Shown here piece after piece: positions 1 to 13,436 of a stretch of 64,000 nucleotides of DNA. Origin of the DNA: Pseudomonadota bacterium (lineage in GTDB: Bacteria; Desulfobacterota; Desulfovibrionia; Desulfovibrionales; Desulfovibrionaceae). Under the pieces are notes generated by a model. The model made no database searches, was not told the origin of the DNA, and was given only the letters and a program-made list of their open reading frames with translations. Location: NCBI GenBank assembly GCA_023438245.1, contig JAEXRD010000148.1:73011-137010 (forward strand). The letters run 5' to 3'. Within the stretch, counting starts at the first letter, position 1. Every line of letters starts with the position of its first letter. The position numbers were made by a program, and so were the translations under genes.

Positions 1-2299
<2,299 letters not shown>

Positions 2300-2350
2300 G
2301 CAATTCTCCTTGCTGCCGGTGGACGCGCCCAGGTTACGGGCAATGCCCCA

Positions 2351-2378
2351 AGAATAACCCCGCCGGGAAGTTTGTCAA
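2351..2378 (-). promoter_or_regulatory. Candidate sigma-70 promoter of lon
   Basis: On the minus strand TTGACA (2373-2378) is followed after 16 bases by TATTCT (2351-2356), about 50 bases upstream of the lon start. The -35 box directly abuts the clpX terminator hairpin. I see no convincing sigma-32 heat-shock box. Confidence 0.6.
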
Positions 2379-2393
2379 AGCCTGATGGCGAAA

Positions 2394-2399
<6 letters not shown>
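2373..2399 (-). terminator. Terminator hairpin over the clpX stop codon
   Basis: The minus strand reads GCCTGAT, a six-base loop, then ATCAGGC and TTT. The clpX stop codon (2394-2396) lies in the 5' arm of the hairpin, and the T run is the start of the lon -35 box. A seven-pair stem with a short T run suggests partial termination. Confidence 0.5.
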
Positions 2400-3647
<1,248 letters not shown>

Positions 3648-3650
3648 GGT

Positions 3651-4253
3651 CTAGTCCTTCTTCTCCAGGTCCGCTCGCCTGGTCATGATCTTGTCGATGA
3701 TGCCGTATTCCAGGGCCTCCTGGGCGCTCATGAAGTAGTCGCGCTCGGTGTCGCGCTCGATGCGCTCCAGGCTCTGGCCGGTGTGGTCCGCCAGGATGGT
3801 GTTGAGGTTCTCGCGCAGGCGCAGGATCTCGCGGGCCTGGATGCCGATGTCCGTGGCCTGGCCCTGGGCGCCGCCCAGCGGCTGGTGGATGAGGATGCGC
3901 GAATTGGGCAGGGAGGAGCGCATGCCCTTCTCGCCCGCGGCCAGCAGGAACGCGCCCATGCTGGAGGCCTGGCCCATGCACAGGGTGGCCACGGGCGGGG
4001 CGATGTACTGCATGGTGTCGTAGATGGCCATGCCCGCGGTGATCACGCCGCCGGGAGAGTTGATGTACATGTAGATTTCCTTCTCCGGGTCCTCGCTCTC
4101 CAGGAACAGGAGCTGGGCGCAGACGAGGCTGGCCACATGGTCGTCGATGGCGCTGCCCAGGAGGATGATGCGGTCCTTGAGCAGGCGGGAATAAATGTCA
4201 TAGGCGCGCTCGGTGCGGCCGGTGGTCTCGATGACAATGGGGACGGCGGGCAT
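3651..4253 (-). CDS. clpP: ATP-dependent Clp protease proteolytic subunit ClpP
   Basis: Serine peptidase that forms the tetradecameric chamber of ClpXP/ClpAP in the cytosol. The 200 residues are the normal length. The catalytic triad is visible: Ser98 in GQASSMGAF, His123 in RILIHQP and Asp172 in ERDYFMS. The oxyanion-loop motif INSPGG is at 65-70. It sits between tig and clpX in the order common across proteobacteria, and clpX follows immediately. Confidence 0.98.
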   Translation of the reverse strand: MPAVPIVIETTGRTERAYDIYSRLLKDRIILLGSAIDDHVASLVCAQLLFLESEDPEKEIYMYINSPGGVITAGMAIYDTMQYIAPPVATLCMGQASSMGAFLLAAGEKGMRSSLPNSRILIHQPLGGAQGQATDIGIQAREILRLRENLNTILADHTGQSLERIERDTERDYFMSAQEALEYGIIDKIMTRRADLEKKD

Positions 4254-4433
4254 GGGTGTCGGCTCCTTGGCTTGGCGGCCCGGATCGGGCGGCCGGTGTC
4301 ATGCTTGTGTGCGGGTCCGGGCGGCAAACCCTGCCTTGCGGTAAGGATCGGTCCGGACCAGGGAGAAGTTTAGCAATATTCGTTCCGGCAATCCAGCACG
4401 GAATGCGGGGCCGTCCCGCCGGGCAATGCGTGA

Positions 4434-4480
4434 AAACGGACGCGCGGCGGCCGGAGCGCATGTCCCCGGTCCGCCGCGCG
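4434..4480 (-). terminator. Probable terminator downstream of tig
   Basis: A perfect 10-base inverted repeat, CGCGCGGCGG at 4441-4450 against CCGCCGCGCG at 4471-4480, has a 20-base loop that can pair further. On the minus strand TTTT follows a few bases after the stem. It lies about 40 bases past the tig stop and about 190 bases before clpP. The T run is weak, so it may only attenuate read-through. Confidence 0.5.
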
Positions 4481-4521
4481 GTGTCGTTGTGTCAGTCGCG
4501 ATCGAGGGGCATCCCCGGCGG

Positions 4522-5907
4522 CTACTCCGTGGGAGCCTCGGCGGTCTTCTTGGCGCGCGGCTTTTTGGCGGCCTTGGGCTTCTCGCCGACTTCTTCGGTT
4601 TCAGGAGCCTTAGGCTCGATCTCGATCTTCTTGGCCTGGCCGTAGATGATGTCCATGGCCTTGTCGGCCAGCAGGCGGTCCTTCAGCGGGAACACGAGGT
4701 TGTTCTCCTCGTAGTACTGCTTCACGGTCATGAAGTCCTGGCGGCTCTGCATGGCCAGCTGCTGGAGGGTGCGGTCGATCTCCTCGCTGGTCACTTCCAG
4801 GTTTTCCTTCTTGGCCACGGCCAGCAGGAAGATCTCGCCCTTCACGGCCTCCTCGGCCTGGGCGCGCTGGGACTCGCGCAGTTCCTCCATGTTCTTGCCC
4901 AGGGCCTGCAGGCCCTTGCCCTGGCGGTCCAGGCGGCGCTCCAGGTCCTCCAGCAGGCGGTCGATGCGGTTCTCCACCAGGCTGGGCGGCAGGTCGAAGG
5001 TGACCTGGGCCAGCAGGGAGTCCAGCAGCTTCTTCTGGGCCACGGACTTGTGCAGCTGCTCGCGGCTCTGCTTGTAGGAGCTGACGATGGCCTCGCGCAT
5101 CTTCTCCACGGTGTCGAAGCCGCCGGCCTTCTTGGCCACCTCGTCGGTGAGCTCGGGGATGGTGCGGCTCTTGATGGAGTGCAGGCTGGCCTTCATGACC
5201 AGGGTCTCGCCGGCCATGGCGGGATTGATGAAGTCCTCGGGGAAGGTTATCTCCACCTCGCCCTTCTCGCCGGTCTTGAGGGTCTTCAGCATCTCCTCGA
5301 ACTCGGGCAGGGCCTGCTGCTTGCCGAGGGTCAGCTCGAAGTTCTCGGCCTGGATGCCCTGGAAGATGGCGTCGCCCTTGTAGGCGCCGAAGGTCACGAC
5401 CACGAGGTCGCCGTCCTGGGGATTGCGGTCCTCCTTGATGGGGGCGACCACGGCGGCGTTGTCCAGGATGCGCTCCTCGACCTGACGGACTTCCTCGTCC
5501 TTCACCACGGCCTTCTCCACCTCGACCTCAAGGCCCTCGTAGCTGGGCAGGTCGAATTCCGGGGCCACTTCGAAGGAGACGGTGTAGACGAACTCCTTGT
5601 CGCGCTCCAGTTCCTTCTGCTCGCCCGCGTCCACGTCGATGCGCGACAGCGGCATGATGCCCAGATTGTTGAGCACCTCGTTGATCTGGTAGTTCACCAG
5701 GTCCGTGGTGGCCTCGCTGTAGATCTGGGTGCGGTACTTGCCCTCGACCACGCTGGCCGGGGCCTTGCCGCGACGGAAGCCCTTGATCTCGTAGCGGTTC
5801 TTGTACAGGGCGACGGCCGTGGAGAGGGCGGCGTTGACCTCCTCGGCGTCCACGGTGATGGTGATCTTGCGGGTGACCGGGGAAAGCTCCTCAACCTTGT
5901 AGTCCAT
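4522..5907 (-). CDS. tig: Trigger factor, ribosome-associated chaperone
   Basis: Peptidyl-prolyl isomerase and chaperone that binds nascent chains at the ribosomal exit tunnel. The 461 residues fit a full-length trigger factor. The ribosome-binding N-domain carries the family signature around residues 43-50 (GFRRGKAPASVV). A FKBP-type domain covers roughly 155-245 and a long helical C-domain follows. The tail is rich in Lys and Ala, unlike the compact E. coli end. It is first in the tig-clpP-clpX-lon order; an inverted repeat separates it from clpP. Confidence 0.97.
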   Translation of the reverse strand: MDYKVEELSPVTRKITITVDAEEVNAALSTAVALYKNRYEIKGFRRGKAPASVVEGKYRTQIYSEATTDLVNYQINEVLNNLGIMPLSRIDVDAGEQKELERDKEFVYTVSFEVAPEFDLPSYEGLEVEVEKAVVKDEEVRQVEERILDNAAVVAPIKEDRNPQDGDLVVVTFGAYKGDAIFQGIQAENFELTLGKQQALPEFEEMLKTLKTGEKGEVEITFPEDFINPAMAGETLVMKASLHSIKSRTIPELTDEVAKKAGGFDTVEKMREAIVSSYKQSREQLHKSVAQKKLLDSLLAQVTFDLPPSLVENRIDRLLEDLERRLDRQGKGLQALGKNMEELRESQRAQAEEAVKGEIFLLAVAKKENLEVTSEEIDRTLQQLAMQSRQDFMTVKQYYEENNLVFPLKDRLLADKAMDIIYGQAKKIEIEPKAPETEEVGEKPKAAKKPRAKKTAEAPTE

Positions 5908-5967
5908 GAAAATCGTCCTCCGTTTGGGATGTCAGCCCGCAGCCGTGCGCGGGTCGCATATTCGCAT

Positions 5968-6052
5968 TGGTGCGAGAGGGGAGACTCGAACTCCCACGGA
6001 CGCGGCCGCTGGATCCTAAGTCCAGTGCGTCTACCAATTCCGCCACTCTCGC
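5968..6052 (-). tRNA. tRNA-Leu (anticodon UAG)
   Basis: The 85-base gene on the minus strand includes an encoded CCA. The acceptor GCGAGAG pairs with CTCTCGC. The anticodon stem CTGGA/TCCAG holds the loop CTTAGGA with anticodon TAG, which reads CUA. A long variable arm fits a class II tRNA, and the T-loop is TTCGAGT. Confidence 0.97.
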
Positions 6053-6064
6053 GAAAAGTCCTGA

Positions 6065-6093
6065 TTCATAAGCAGGGGAAGGGGCTGTGTCAA
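6065..6093 (-). promoter_or_regulatory. Promoter of tRNA-Leu
   Basis: Minus-strand TTGACA (6088-6093), 17 bases, then TATGAA (6065-6070), ending 12 bases before the tRNA 5' end. The -35 box is perfect and the -10 box matches 4 of 6 positions. Confidence 0.75.
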
Positions 6094-6110
6094 CCATGCC
6101 CCGGTGCGGC

Positions 6111-7490
<1,380 letters not shown>

Positions 7491-7569
7491 GTGTGCTTTC
7501 GCCTCGTCGCGCCCCGGGCGGGGCTTGGCGTTTACGGAATGCTACCGGGCCTCTGAAACCCCGAAGGGG

Positions 7570-8004
7570 CTAGCCGCCGGTGCAGGTGTGCTTGACGTAG
7601 TCTTCCAGGGAGACGCCGCTCCAGGCCTTGCTGGTCCAGTAGGCCGTGGCCCAGATCATCAGCGCGGTGGCCTGCAGGTCGGTCAGGCGGCGGAGCTTGA
7701 TCTCGATGTTGCTGCGGCTGGCCCCGTGCATGATGTGCGCCTCGCGCTCGTCGCAGGCGCTTTCCACGCGCAGCATCAGGTAGGCCTGCTTGGACTGGTT
7801 CGGCAAAAGCCGGACGTCGCGGTGGGCCTCCAGGATGGTCTTGAGCTCGGCGGTGGTGAACTCCACCGACACGCCCCGGATGAGCTTGAAGAACACGTCC
7901 ACGGCCCAGGGCAGGATGAACTCCGCCCCGGCGCTCTTGGTCTTGAAATAGTCCTTGAGCCATTTCTCATGGTCGGAGCTGATGCGGGCGGCGACCTGGG
8001 GCAT
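7570..8004 (-). CDS. Hypothetical protein, possibly ribbon-helix-helix-like N-terminus
   Basis: I do not recognise this 144-residue protein. The start at 8004 is chosen because GGAGGAAG precedes the ATG by three bases; an upstream in-frame start at 8046 lacks such a site. The N-terminus (ARISSDHEKWLKDYFKTK) has the basic strand-helix look of small DNA-binding proteins, but this is weak evidence. No signal peptide or membrane segment is seen. A plausible promoter lies about 55 bases upstream in an AT-rich stretch. Confidence 0.6.
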   Translation of the reverse strand: MPQVAARISSDHEKWLKDYFKTKSAGAEFILPWAVDVFFKLIRGVSVEFTTAELKTILEAHRDVRLLPNQSKQAYLMLRVESACDEREAHIMHGASRSNIEIKLRRLTDLQATALMIWATAYWTSKAWSGVSLEDYVKHTCTGG

Positions 8005-8060
8005 GTTCTTCCTCCGTTGGTCCTGTCGTGCGCTCTGGCCTTTCAAGTTTTCGCTAACTA

Positions 8061-8090
8061 TCTATAACATAAAGAATCGCGTCTCATCAA
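8061..8090 (-). promoter_or_regulatory. Candidate promoter of the 144-residue hypothetical gene
   Basis: Minus-strand TTGATG (8085-8090), 18 bases, then TATAGA (8061-8066); TTATAG one base earlier gives a 17-base spacer. It lies in an AT-rich island that stands out from the GC-rich surroundings. Confidence 0.45.
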
Positions 8091-8112
8091 GAAAAAATCT
8101 AGACTTTTTTCG

Positions 8113-8835
8113 CTAGGACTCGACCCCGTCCCGGATCTTCCGGAACATGGCCAGCAGGAAGTCCTGGGGCACGGTCCTGTCGCCCGCGGTCATGCCCGCA
8201 AGCAGCGTCACCGCGTTGCCGCTGGGCGTGCGCACGGGCGAAAGCAACAGGCTGTACGCGGCGGCCAGGCCCGAGGCCCAGGTCAGGCCAAGGGCGAGCA
8301 CCCACCCCTCATCCGAGGCGGACCAGCTCGTGGCCACCATCCGGGCGGGATCGCACGACTCCACCAGCACAAGAAAATCGCAGATGGTCAGCGCCGCGCC
8401 GGCCGGGTCGCACACGCCCAGGTACCGCCCGCCCGTGCCGCGCACCACCAGCGGCTGGCGCAGCAGCGCGTCCGGCGGGGCCGGATGGCACATCCTGGCG
8501 TGCCGCCCGCCCGCCAGCTCGGCCCGCAGGGCCATCACCTCGGATTCCAGCGCGACGATGCGTGCGTCCTTGCGCTGTTCCGCGTCGCGGCTTTCGCGCA
8601 GGGCCAGGGCATGCTCCTGGCGCAGGCTGGCCAGATCGCGGCGCAGGCGCGCCTGATCCTCAAGCACCTCGGAGACCTTGAGCAGCGCCCCGTTCATGCA
8701 ACGCATGACCCCTTGGGCCAGGGCCGCGGTCTCGCCGCGTTCCATGCCGCCTTCGGCCTCCAGGCGGTCCAGCAGCCGGAAGCCCTCCGACAGATTGCTG
8801 ACCAGCTGGTCCTCGGTCCAGTCCGTGTAGCCCAT
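8113..8835 (-). CDS. Hypothetical coiled-coil protein
   Basis: Unrecognised 240-residue protein. The ATG at 8835 follows GGAGGAG; a TTG at 8874 is possible but lacks a site. Residues about 45-110 are rich in Leu, Glu, Arg and Ala in heptad fashion and likely form a coiled coil. The C-terminal half is globular, with the stretch GGRYLGVCDPAGAALTICDF, and shows no known signature. Both flanks are AT-rich and contain TCTAGA within A/T runs. A sensor or regulator role would be a guess; no function is assigned. Confidence 0.6.
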   Translation of the reverse strand: MGYTDWTEDQLVSNLSEGFRLLDRLEAEGGMERGETAALAQGVMRCMNGALLKVSEVLEDQARLRRDLASLRQEHALALRESRDAEQRKDARIVALESEVMALRAELAGGRHARMCHPAPPDALLRQPLVVRGTGGRYLGVCDPAGAALTICDFLVLVESCDPARMVATSWSASDEGWVLALGLTWASGLAAAYSLLLSPVRTPSGNAVTLLAGMTAGDRTVPQDFLLAMFRKIRDGVES

Positions 8836-9103
8836 GCTCCTCCGCGCCGATGCGCCAACCGCAGTCAGGGACAAAGACTGATCGTCTGAAATTGTTTTTT
8901 CTTAAGACATTGGCATAAGGGTGTCTAGATATTTTTTATTTTGTAGAATTGCAGTGTTGTGAACATTGCTCCCCGGACCGGCGTTCCTCGGTCCGCTTTC
9001 ACACATGCCCAGGCACCATTTTTGTTGTCATCGGCCCTCGATTTGTTTTAAACATAGAGTCCTCGTGCGATATTCCCACTGCACTTCAACGCCGGAGGCC
9101 AAC
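8836..9103. other. AT-rich divergent intergenic region
   Basis: This 268-base stretch between the coiled-coil gene and the chemotaxis receptor holds T-runs at 8895-8900 and 8932-8937 and a TCTAGAT at 8924-8930. It must carry both divergent promoters, but no box pair is convincing. The receptor's ribosome site GGAGG is at 9094-9098. Confidence 0.5.
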
Positions 9104-11146
9104 ATGAAGCGTTTCGGAATAGCGTCCAAATTCCTCATCCCGGCGGTGTCCTTTGTCCTCATAGGCCTGGCTCTGCTCATCTGGCTCAACCTGCGGCTGA
9201 CCAGAGACAGCATGGAGTCCATGCTCAAGGAAAACATGACCATCCTGAGCGAATCCATAGCCCGCGATGTGGGCGGGAACGTCTCGACCACATACGGGCT
9301 GCTCAATGTCTGGGCCGAGGACCAGATCATGCTGGACACCCTGCGCGGAGGCTCAGGCGAGCCCTTCCAGGCGCGCTACCAGCGGGTGCTCGCAAGCCTT
9401 GGCTCCTCCGGAATCCAATACATCAACCTGTTCGACCTCAAGGGCGACCTGCTGGCCACCTCGGCCCAGCAGTCCGGCACGGCAAAGGTCAACGTGGTTG
9501 ACCGCGACTATTTCAAGGGCATTGTGGAAGCCGGGCAGAAGACCAGCCTCGGCAAGGCCATCCAGAGCCGCACCACGGGAAAGAAGGTCGTCATCCTGGC
9601 CCGCGCGGTCACCGGTGCCGACGGCAAGCTCATCGGCGTGCTCACCGCGGCCATCGACCTGGACCAGCTCACGGCCCAGGTCAACTCCATCAAGATCGGC
9701 AGTTCTGGATTCGTGGGAGTGCTGGAGAAGTCCGGCGCCACCCTGGCCCACCCGGACAAGAACCTGCTGCTCAAGGACGACCTGGCCAAGACCGAATGGG
9801 GCCGCAAGGTTCTCGCCGTGCCCGAAAAGGACTACTTCAGCTTCAACGACGGCCAGGCGCGCAGCATTGCCGTGCGCAAGGACAAGACCACGGGCTGGAG
9901 CTTCGTGGTTTTCGCCCCGGTTTCGGACGTGGAGGCCGTCGCGGCAAGCGCCGCGCGCGAAAGCATGCTGGTGGGCGGCGTGGTTGCGCTTGCGCTGGCT
10001 GTGGTCATCGTCCTCCTGGTCACCCGTGTCATCGGCAGGCCCATTTCGAAATGCGTTGACTTCGCCAGCGCCGTGGCCGCGGGCGACCTGGGCAAATCCC
10101 TGGACCACGAAAGCGGCGACGAACTGGGAACGCTGGCCGCCGCCCTGCGGCACATGGTGGACCGCCTGAAGGAGGGCATCGAGGCCGTGAAGGCCAAGGA
10201 GGCCGAGGCGCTGGGCCTGGCCCAGCGGGCCGAGAAGGCCCTGGCCGACGCCCAGGAGGCCGAGCGCCACGCCTGCGACGCCAGGAGCCAGGGCCTGCGC
10301 GAGGCCGCAAACAAGCTGGAAAACGTGGTGCACGGCGTGGAAAACGTCTCCGGCGAGCTCATCAGCCAGATGAAGACCATCGAGGACGGGGCCGAGAACC
10401 AGCGCATGCGCACCACCGAGACGGCCACGGCCATGGACGAGATGAACGCCACCGTGCTGGAGATCTCGCGCAACGCCTCGGCGGCGTCGCTGGAGGCCGA
10501 CAAGATGCGCGACACCGCGCTCACCGGAAAGGACGTGGTGAACCGCGCCGTCACGGCCATCGGCTCGGTGCACACCGTTTCCTCGCGCATGCGCGAGCAG
10601 ATGGGCGAGCTGGGCAAGAGCATCCAGGACATCGGCAGGGTGCTGGAGGTCATCACCGACATCGCCGACCAGACCAACCTGCTGGCCCTCAACGCCGCCA
10701 TCGAGGCCGCCAGGGCCGGAGACGCCGGGCGCGGGTTCGCGGTCGTCGCCGACGAGGTGCGCAAGCTGGCCGAAAAGACCATGACCGCCACCAAGGAGGT
10801 CGGCGACGCCATCAGCGGGGTTCAGGACGGGGCGCGCCGCAACATCGAGAACGTCAACGCCGCCACCGGGGCCATCGACGAGGCCAATCGCCTGGCTGGG
10901 GAGTCCATCGCCGCGCTGGACGAGGTGCTCACGCTCTCCTCGGTCACCTCCGACCAGATCCGCTCCATCGCCACGGCGGCCGAGGAACAGTCCGGCGCCA
11001 GCGGCGAGATCGACCACGCGGTGAAGGACATCATGGCCGTGGCCGGGGAGGCCATGGACTCCGTGGCCCGCTGCCGGACCACGATCGACGAGATGGCCAG
11101 GCTCTCGGAGGAGTTCCGGCGCATCGTGCGCGGCCTGACCGCCTAG
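9104..11146 (+). CDS. Methyl-accepting chemotaxis protein with Cache sensor
   Basis: Inner-membrane receptor that signals to CheA/CheW. The 680-residue product starts at the ATG at 9104 behind GGAGG; the open frame upstream has no site. TM1 is about 8-30. A dCache-type periplasmic domain follows, with DRDYFKGIVEAG and KPASLGKA-like features typical of Cache_1, and TM2 is about 286-308. HAMP covers about 308-360. The conserved signalling tip, ending in NLLALNAAIEAARAG, is near 525-540. No C-terminal CheR-docking pentapeptide is seen. Its stop overlaps, on the opposite strand, the stop of the HD-GYP gene. The ligand is unknown. Confidence 0.96.
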   Translation: MKRFGIASKFLIPAVSFVLIGLALLIWLNLRLTRDSMESMLKENMTILSESIARDVGGNVSTTYGLLNVWAEDQIMLDTLRGGSGEPFQARYQRVLASLGSSGIQYINLFDLKGDLLATSAQQSGTAKVNVVDRDYFKGIVEAGQKTSLGKAIQSRTTGKKVVILARAVTGADGKLIGVLTAAIDLDQLTAQVNSIKIGSSGFVGVLEKSGATLAHPDKNLLLKDDLAKTEWGRKVLAVPEKDYFSFNDGQARSIAVRKDKTTGWSFVVFAPVSDVEAVAASAARESMLVGGVVALALAVVIVLLVTRVIGRPISKCVDFASAVAAGDLGKSLDHESGDELGTLAAALRHMVDRLKEGIEAVKAKEAEALGLAQRAEKALADAQEAERHACDARSQGLREAANKLENVVHGVENVSGELISQMKTIEDGAENQRMRTTETATAMDEMNATVLEISRNASAASLEADKMRDTALTGKDVVNRAVTAIGSVHTVSSRMREQMGELGKSIQDIGRVLEVITDIADQTNLLALNAAIEAARAGDAGRGFAVVADEVRKLAEKTMTATKEVGDAISGVQDGARRNIENVNAATGAIDEANRLAGESIAALDEVLTLSSVTSDQIRSIATAAEEQSGASGEIDHAVKDIMAVAGEAMDSVARCRTTIDEMARLSEEFRRIVRGLTA

Positions 11147-12225
11147 TCCCGGTATTCCTTCTGGATGGCCAGGATGCCCGGGAAGCTGGCCAGGAACACG
11201 TCGTAGAGCGCGGGGTCGAAGTGCGTCCCCCTGCCCTTCTGCATGATCTCCATGGCCGTTTCGTTGCTGAAGGGCGGCTTGTAGGGGCGGCGGGTGGTCA
11301 GCGCGTCGAACACGTCGGCCAGCGCGCAGATGCGCCCGAAGAGCGGGATGTCCTCGCCCGTGAGCCCCTGCGGATAGCCCGAGCCGTCCCAGCGCTCGTG
11401 GTGCGACATGGCGATGACCGCGCCGCTCTCCAGGTACTTTGACGAGCCGCCGGTGAGAATCTTGGCGCCGATCTCCGCGTGGGTCTTCATGATCTCCCAC
11501 TCGTCCGGGTCGAGCTTGCCCGGCTTGAGCAGGATGGCGTCGGGAATGCCGATCTTGCCGATGTCGTGCATGGGGCTGGAGTTGAGGATCAGGTCCACGT
11601 TGTCGGCGTCCAGGCCGCTCTTCTCGGCGATGTGCGCGCAGTAGCGGCTCATGCGCATGATGTGGCTGGCGGTGTCCTCGTCCTTGTATTCCGCGGCGGA
11701 GGACAGCTTCTGGATGGTTTCGATGTGCGCGGAGAGCGTGGCCTGGCGGGCCATTTCCAGGTCGGCCAGGGCCTCGCGCAGGGTGCGCGTCTTCTCGGCC
11801 ACCATCAGCTCCAGGTGCGCCTGGTAGCCCTTCACCTCGTCGTGGTAGGCCTTCATGCGCAAGAGCGAGTTCATGCGCACGCGCAGCTCGGTGGCGTCGA
11901 TGGGCTTGGCCACGAAGTCGTTGGCCCCGGACTCCACGGCCTTGAGCCGGTCCTCCTTGGCCGTGAGCGCCGTGACCATGACGATGGGCAGGTCGGCGAA
12001 GGTGGCGTTGGCGCGCACCGCCCGGGCCACGGTGAACCCGTCCATGTCCGGCATCATGATGTCCAGCAGGATGAGGTCGAAGGTGACGTCCAGCATCGCC
12101 AGCGCGGCCTTGCCGGATTCGGCCGTCACGCAGTCGAAGCCGAAGGACTTGAGCAAGCCTTCCAGCACCTTGCGGTTTATCAACTCATCGTCGACCACAA
12201 GGATTTTCTTCTTGGTATCCGGCAT
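11143..12225 (-). CDS. Response regulator with HD-GYP domain (probable c-di-GMP phosphodiesterase)
   Basis: 360 residues. The receiver domain (1-125) has Asp12, Asp13 and phosphoacceptor Asp55 (LILLDIMMPDMDGF). After a helical linker (about 130-165) comes an HD-GYP domain with MHDIGKIGIPD and HHERWDGSGYPQGL, so both the metal-binding HD and the GYP motif are intact. The family hydrolyses c-di-GMP to GMP; here this is inferred. The ATG at 12225 is chosen because the receiver starts there, and its ribosome site is weak. It is last in the signalling operon, 74 bases after the Hpt-STAS gene, and likely the output protein. Confidence 0.93.
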   Translation of the reverse strand: MPDTKKKILVVDDELINRKVLEGLLKSFGFDCVTAESGKAALAMLDVTFDLILLDIMMPDMDGFTVARAVRANATFADLPIVMVTALTAKEDRLKAVESGANDFVAKPIDATELRVRMNSLLRMKAYHDEVKGYQAHLELMVAEKTRTLREALADLEMARQATLSAHIETIQKLSSAAEYKDEDTASHIMRMSRYCAHIAEKSGLDADNVDLILNSSPMHDIGKIGIPDAILLKPGKLDPDEWEIMKTHAEIGAKILTGGSSKYLESGAVIAMSHHERWDGSGYPQGLTGEDIPLFGRICALADVFDALTTRRPYKPPFSNETAMEIMQKGRGTHFDPALYDVFLASFPGILAIQKEYRD

Positions 12226-12299
12226 GTCGCGCTCGCTGTGTCCAGGATGGGGGGGACAACCCAATAACGGTCCCAACCTATCGGTTCGGGCACCGGGAA

Positions 12300-13412
12300 T
12301 CAACTGAATAGGCAGTCGGTACCCTCGACGCAGCCGAACCCCAGGGTCATGGCCGCCAGGCGCAGATCCTGCGGCAGACCTCCGGCGCAGCTCAGGCGCT
12401 TGCCCTGCTGGCGAAAGGTGGCCGAGGCCGAGCACAACAACTGCAGCAGCAGCACGTCGTGGCGCACCGCGCCCTTGGCCTCGATCTGCGTGTCTCCGCA
12501 GTTGGTCAACGCCGCCAGCAGCGCGCTCTTCAGGTGCTCCAGCGAGCGTCCGGTCATGTCCGCTGGCAGCACCACGCGCCCCGTGCCGCCTTCGGCCTCA
12601 AGCGAAACCGTGCCGAACATCTCGTTCCAGCACTGCGCCTGGCTGATCTCCACGGCGTCCCCGGCCTCGTCCAGCCCCCGGACCTTGTCCGCGGGCAGGC
12701 GCACCAGGGAGGCCACGTACTTCTGCTCCAGGATGGTGGCGAAAAGCACGTAGAACGGGATGCGGTTCTCGAACTCGTCCAGCCCGCCCACGGCCTCAAA
12801 GTCCAGCTTGCAGTCCACGATGCGGCCCGTGTCGGTCAGGGTGCGCATGATGTCCAGCGGCATGGTTCCCCTGCCGTGCAGGTCGTGGATGAGGTCGAAC
12901 TCCAGCAGGTAGATGTCGTAGCCCCCGTGCCGGGCCTGCTCCAGGCTCACGGGGTCGATGACGAAGATGCCGGAGCGGCCCACCGGGATCTCCTTGGGCG
13001 GGGCGTTCTGCCCCGCGCCCTTGCCCTTGGCCGCGAACAGTCCCTCCAGCCTGGCCACCTGCTCGTCGATGGACATGGACTCGCTTTCGGACACGTTGCC
13101 CACCATCTCGGTGAGCCTGTCGAAGCCGCCCAGCAGCACGCCGATGAGCTCCTTGCTCACCTGGACCTCCCCGGAGCGGACCATGTGCAGCACGTTTTCC
13201 AGCTTGTGGGCCAGGGCCTTCATGTTGTCCAGGCCGAGCATGCCCGCGCCGCCCTTGATGGAATGCGCCGCGCGGAACACCCGGTTCACCAGCTCGGGGT
13301 CCTGGTGGTCGCCCGCGGCCTCCATGTCCATCAGCGAGGTCTCGATGTCGCCCAGGTGTTCCAGGCAGTCCTCGACAAAGCCGGGGACCAGGTCGTTCAG
13401 TTCGAAGCTCAT
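12300..13412 (-). CDS. Hpt domain protein with CheA-P2-like middle and C-terminal STAS-like domain
   Basis: 370 residues. An Hpt domain (1-110) has the phosphorylatable His50 in AAHSIKGGAGMLG. Residues about 150-250 resemble the region after Hpt in some deltaproteobacterial CheA proteins (FDLIHDLHGRG then LDIMRTLTDTG). Residues about 275-370 look like an MlaB-type STAS domain: a beta start, a helix, then DVLLLQLLCSA at 319-329. The residue after that Asp is Val320, where phosphorylated STAS proteins have Ser, so it is probably not a kinase substrate. No catalytic kinase domain is present, so it would receive phosphate from another kinase. The STAS call is mine by pattern and moderate in certainty. 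Confidence 0.85.
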   Translation of the reverse strand: MSFELNDLVPGFVEDCLEHLGDIETSLMDMEAAGDHQDPELVNRVFRAAHSIKGGAGMLGLDNMKALAHKLENVLHMVRSGEVQVSKELIGVLLGGFDRLTEMVGNVSESESMSIDEQVARLEGLFAAKGKGAGQNAPPKEIPVGRSGIFVIDPVSLEQARHGGYDIYLLEFDLIHDLHGRGTMPLDIMRTLTDTGRIVDCKLDFEAVGGLDEFENRIPFYVLFATILEQKYVASLVRLPADKVRGLDEAGDAVEISQAQCWNEMFGTVSLEAEGGTGRVVLPADMTGRSLEHLKSALLAALTNCGDTQIEAKGAVRHDVLLLQLLCSASATFRQQGKRLSCAGGLPQDLRLAAMTLGFGCVEGTDCLFS

Positions 13413-13436
13413 GCGTCCTCCTGCTGCCTGGCGGCC

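Noticed and set aside
7491..7569. TPP riboswitch before thiDN
   Set aside because: The spacer is under 80 bases and lacks the conserved thi-box segments.
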